Source: an uncultured Bacteroidaceae bacterium (GTDB lineage: Bacteria; Bacteroidota; Bacteroidia; Bacteroidales; Bacteroidaceae). From it: a stretch of 25,504 bases of DNA. The notes under the pieces were generated by a model. It did no database searches. It saw only the letters and a program-made list of their open reading frames with translations, and was not told where the DNA came from. The first letter of the stretch is position 1. Each line of letters opens with the position of its first letter. Shown piece after piece: positions 22,793 to 25,504 of this stretch. The stretch is from the NCBI GenBank assembly GCA_904501775.1, contig CAJGCJ010000017.1, positions 1-25,504 on the forward strand. Reading direction: 5' to 3'. A program made the position numbers and the translations under genes.

Positions 22793-24397
22793 TTATGCTT
22801 TCTTCTCAACAACAGTCTTAAGGAAATCCATAATCAATGGACTCGGATGCAGAACAGTGCTTGTATACTCGGGATGGTACTCTACTCCGATGAACCAGTC
22901 GAGAGAAGGAATCTCCATAACCTCAACAAGAGTTGTTTCGGGATTGACACCGGTGCAAACCATTCCTGCCTTCTCAAACTCAGCTGTATAAGCATCATTA
23001 AACTCGTAACGATGACGATGACGCTCTACTATCTTATCTGTGTTATATGCAGCATGAGCCTTACTTCCGGGAGTAAGCACACATTCGTAACCGCCCAAAC
23101 GCATAAGGTCGCCATTGTTGCTTATAGCCTTCTTCTCTTCCATCATGTCAACTACGGGATGTGTTGTCTTGGGATCGATATCAGAGCTGTTTGCATCGGC
23201 ATAACCAAGTACATTGCGTGCAAACTCAATTGCCATGACATGCATACCCAAACAGATACCCAAAGTCACAAGGTTATTCTCGCGGCAATATTTAACGGCT
23301 GCTATCTTGCCATCCAAACCACGCTGGCCGAAACCGGGGCAAATGATATATCCGTCCATGCCTGCAAGCTTTTCCGCTACATTGGCATCGTTGATCTCTT
23401 CGCAGTTGATAAAGTGGCATTTTACTTTGCTGTCGTGATAAACTCCCGACTGTGAGAGGCTCTCATAGAGACTCTTGTATGCGTCACGAAGATCGTATTT
23501 ACCGACAAAGCCGATGTTAACCACACGCTGAGCATTGTTTCTGCGCTCGATGAAGTTGCGCCAAGGAAGAAGTCCCGGAGTTTCGCCAACCTCCATACCC
23601 ATAAGGCGAAGGATTGCCGAGTCGAGACCCTGCTCCTGCATTCTGATAGGAACTTCATATATAGAAGGAACGTCCGGACTATGTACCACGCAGTCGGGCA
23701 TCACGTTACAGAAACTTGCAACCTTGCGCATCAATGCTGTATCAAGGTCGTGCTCAGCACGCAACACAAGAACATCGGGCTGAATACCCAAGCTTTGCAA
23801 CTGCTTAACGCTGTGCTGTGTAGGTTTTGTCTTGAGTTCGCCTGCAGCCGACAGATAAGGAACAAATGTCAAGTGCACACAAACGGCACGTCTTCCGAGT
23901 TCCCATTTCAACTGACGGATAGCCTCAAGATAGGGCAAGCCTTCGATATCACCGACAGTACCGCCAATCTCGGTTATCACAAAATCGAGCTCTTCTTTTT
24001 TGCTTACCAGCAACATGCTGCGCTTGATCTCGTCTGTAATGTGAGGTACAACTTGAACAGTCTTGCCCATATAATCGCCACGACGCTCTTTCTCTATAAC
24101 CTCGCGATAGATTCTACCTGTAGTAAATGTATTCCAACGTGTTGTCTTAATATCTGTAAAACGCTCGTAGTGTCCCAAATCGAGGTCAGTTTCGCGGCCG
24201 TCAATTGTAACATAGCATTCGCCATGCTCATTAGGATTCAAAGTTCCGGGGTCTACATTTATGTAGGGGTCAAACTTTTGGATTGTTATTTTGTACCCGC
24301 GAGCTTGTAGAAGCTTGCCTATAGAGGAAGAAATAACTCCCTTACCAAGTGAAGAGGCTACGCCTCCGGTCACGAAAATATACTTAGTATCAGCCAC
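22793..24397 (-). CDS. pyrG: CTP synthase
   Basis: A 534-residue cytosolic enzyme converting UTP, ATP and glutamine to CTP. The N-terminal synthetase domain starts with FVTGGVASSLGKG (P-loop, residues 8-20) and contains the conserved KFDPYINVDPGT and EIGGTVGDIE segments. The C-terminal class I glutamine amidotransferase domain has nucleophile Cys382 in GICLGM, and His508/Glu510 in GVEYHPEY. The residue four after the nucleophile is His386 (codon at 23240-23242) where Gln is usual. It is transcribed alone: a perfect -7 TATCTTTG lies upstream, and a 19-bp hairpin follows. Located between the histidine operon and the BlaI/M56 pair. Confidence 0.98.
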   Translation of the reverse strand: MADTKYIFVTGGVASSLGKGVISSSIGKLLQARGYKITIQKFDPYINVDPGTLNPNEHGECYVTIDGRETDLDLGHYERFTDIKTTRWNTFTTGRIYREVIEKERRGDYMGKTVQVVPHITDEIKRSMLLVSKKEELDFVITEIGGTVGDIEGLPYLEAIRQLKWELGRRAVCVHLTFVPYLSAAGELKTKPTQHSVKQLQSLGIQPDVLVLRAEHDLDTALMRKVASFCNVMPDCVVHSPDVPSIYEVPIRMQEQGLDSAILRLMGMEVGETPGLLPWRNFIERRNNAQRVVNIGFVGKYDLRDAYKSLYESLSQSGVYHDSKVKCHFINCEEINDANVAEKLAGMDGYIICPGFGQRGLDGKIAAVKYCRENNLVTLGICLGMHVMAIEFARNVLGYADANSSDIDPKTTHPVVDMMEEKKAISNNGDLMRLGGYECVLTPGSKAHAAYNTDKIVERHRHRYEFNDAYTAEFEKAGMVCTGVNPETTLVEVMEIPSLDWFIGVEYHPEYTSTVLHPSPLIMDFLKTVVEKKA

Positions 24398-24461
24398 AAT
24401 ATATAAATTTTAAAACAACATCTTATTATGCCACATCACAGCATCACTGCAATAGAACGTA

Positions 24462-24469
24462 CAAAGATA
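24462..24469 (-). promoter_or_regulatory. Candidate pyrG -7 element
   Basis: Minus-strand TATCTTTG matches TAnnTTTG exactly, 64 bases upstream of the pyrG start, but no TTTG is found 19-21 bases further up. The rest of the 183-base gap (24398-24580) is A/T-rich; a loose GGG/CCC stem near 24518-24558 might end the his transcript. Confidence 0.4.
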
Positions 24470-24580
24470 AAAAAGAAAATTCACACGATTGTATACATGG
24501 AATAAAAAAATTTCAGAAGGGAAAATATTTTTTTCAACTGCAAAAATTTTCACCCTATCGGCAATTTCCTGCATCGGCAT

Positions 24581-25180
24581 TTACTTGTGTCTCGAAGCCA
24601 ATTCTTTCTCGATATCCTCTAATGTGACACCCATCTGTTCGTTCAACACCAGAAGATGATATATAAGGTCGCTCGCCTCGTAGAGATAGCGTTCCTTATT
24701 GCCGGCAACAGCCTCTATAACAGTTTCCACAGCCTCTTCGCCCACCTTCTGTGCTATCTTGTTGACGCCTTTATTATAAAGATATGTAGTATACGATTCC
24801 TTGGGCATATCGGCATGACGCTGCTGAACCACCGCTTGTAGTTTTCTTATAAAGCCCTCGTTCTCCTTTGTATCGAAACAGCTCTTTGTACCTCTGTGAC
24901 AAACAGGGCCATGCGGCTTTCCCATAAGAAGCAATGTATCATTGTCACAATCGGCATACATAGCCTCAACCTCGATGTAGTTACCGCTTGTCTCGCCTTT
25001 TACCCACAATGCGTTGCGCGAACGGCTATAGAAGGTAGCCAGTTTGGTTGCTTTGGTCTTTTCAAAAGCCTCTTCGTTCATGTATGCAACCATAAGAACT
25101 TTCAAGGTTGAACTATCCTGCACCACCACGGGCAAAAGAGCATCGCTATTCTTGGATAAATCAAAATCGGAAAAATTCAT
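24581..25180 (-). CDS. hisIE: Bifunctional phosphoribosyl-AMP cyclohydrolase/phosphoribosyl-ATP pyrophosphatase
   Basis: A 199-residue fusion enzyme for steps 2 and 3 of histidine synthesis. The N-terminal HisI domain (about 1-108) shows WVKGETSGNYIEV and the zinc/magnesium motif DCDNDTLLLMGKPHGPVCHRG followed by SCF. The C-terminal HisE domain (about 110-199) has KKG-like YLYNKGVNKIAQKVGEEAVETVIEA and the EASDLIYHLLVL motif with the metal-binding acidic residues. It starts 27 bases after the hisF stop and is the last gene of the his operon, as is usual for this gene pair. Confidence 0.97.
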   Translation of the reverse strand: MNFSDFDLSKNSDALLPVVVQDSSTLKVLMVAYMNEEAFEKTKATKLATFYSRSRNALWVKGETSGNYIEVEAMYADCDNDTLLLMGKPHGPVCHRGTKSCFDTKENEGFIRKLQAVVQQRHADMPKESYTTYLYNKGVNKIAQKVGEEAVETVIEAVAGNKERYLYEASDLIYHLLVLNEQMGVTLEDIEKELASRHK

Positions 25181-25207
25181 ATTGTATGTTGTTTTATATT
25201 GTCTTTA

Positions 25208-25504
25208 TTATAATCTTACCTTTATCCCTTTGTTATGCAGTTGCCGTTTAAGCTCACCCACCGTTATCTCGCCATAGTGGAATATGCTTGCAGCAAGCGC
25301 AGCATCGGCACAGCCGTTTGTAAGTACCAGTGCAATATCATCTACCGAGCCGGCACCGCCCGATGCAATAATTGGAATCGAGAGCCGTTGCGATAGTTCC
25401 GCAAACAGATCGCACGGATATCCGTTGCGCGTACCATCGTGGTCCATCGATGTGAGCAGTATTTCACCGGCCCCGCGCTCTTCCACCTCGCGCGCCCATG
25501 CAAA
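25208..25504 (-). CDS. hisF: Imidazole glycerol phosphate synthase cyclase subunit HisF, C-terminal part (5' cut by window)
   Basis: The last 98 residues of the (beta/alpha)8-barrel cyclase that, with glutaminase HisH, makes imidazole glycerol phosphate and AICAR. The visible part begins FAWAREVEERGAGEILLTSMDHDGT, containing the catalytic Asp of the C-terminal half-barrel (SMDHDGT) and the phosphate-binding IIASGGAGS loop. The frame is open to the window edge; the GTG at 25486 is internal. The gene is followed by hisIE in the same operon. Confidence 0.95.
   Translation of the reverse strand, partial: FAWAREVEERGAGEILLTSMDHDGTRNGYPCDLFAELSQRLSIPIIASGGAGSVDDIALVLTNGCADAALAASIFHYGEITVGELKRQLHNKGIKVRL

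Noticed and set aside
22676..23455. 259-codon open frame on the plus strand over the 3' end of pyrG
   Set aside because: It is antisense to a highly conserved enzyme, crosses the pyrG terminator hairpin and has no recognisable domain; the composition is that of a reverse-strand shadow.
1..25504. Mobile elements, CRISPR arrays, tRNA or rRNA genes
   Set aside because: No transposase, integrase, terminal inverted repeats, regularly spaced repeats or tRNA-like cloverleaf could be recognised; gene content and composition look like uniform core chromosome.

Overview
The window looks like chromosomal DNA of an anaerobic gut-type member of the Bacteroidales (phylum Bacteroidota); I cannot name the genus. 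The evidence is a set of lineage-specific families (a PUR-like DUF3276 protein, DUF5606, probable DUF4923, a long NusB of about 306 residues, glutamine-dependent NadE, a BlaR-like M56 peptidase with a TonB C-terminal domain), starts without Shine-Dalgarno sequences in AT-rich leaders, and several exact matches to the Bacteroides promoter TTTG-N19-21-TAnnTTTG. Almost all of it is core genome. I see no rRNA, tRNA, CRISPR array, insertion sequence, phage gene or attachment site, and no gene-free stretch longer than 300 bases (the largest gap is 279 bases, 7534-7812).

Layout. (1) 1-6432, plus strand: an ABC export operon of the MacB/FtsX type with a permease cut by the window edge, one ATPase and two more full permeases. 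(2) 6528-7533, minus strand: a Fur/PerR-type regulator followed by a rubrerythrin, a peroxide-defence pair. (3) 7813-12454, plus strand: NAD+ synthetase, then the ClpB disaggregase. (4) 12531-18392, minus strand: a tandem-ABC ATPase (ModF-like), then nusB, yajC, ybbR-like and coaE in a close row, then DUF5606 and a secreted DUF4923-like protein. (5) 18550-20709, plus strand: a PUR-like nucleic-acid-binding protein, then the translation cluster rplY-pth-hslR-like. (6) 20792-25504, minus strand: the end of the histidine operon (hisF fragment, hisIE), pyrG, and a BlaI/M56 sensor-repressor pair.

Regulation is readable in several places. Near-consensus or consensus promoters precede the Fur/PerR gene, the tandem-ABC gene, rplY, DUF5606 and blaI, and several carry inverted repeats overlapping the core elements. 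Long perfect hairpins close nadE, clpB, hslR, pyrG and the rubrerythrin/ABC convergence.

I found no convincing undescribed system. The observations most worth checking are a 38-bp perfect palindrome inside pth, two nested dyads on the rplY promoter, a paired operator at the blaI promoter, the catalytically asymmetric tandem-ABC protein, and the BlaR-like sensor that carries a TonB-type domain where a penicillin-binding domain would be expected.
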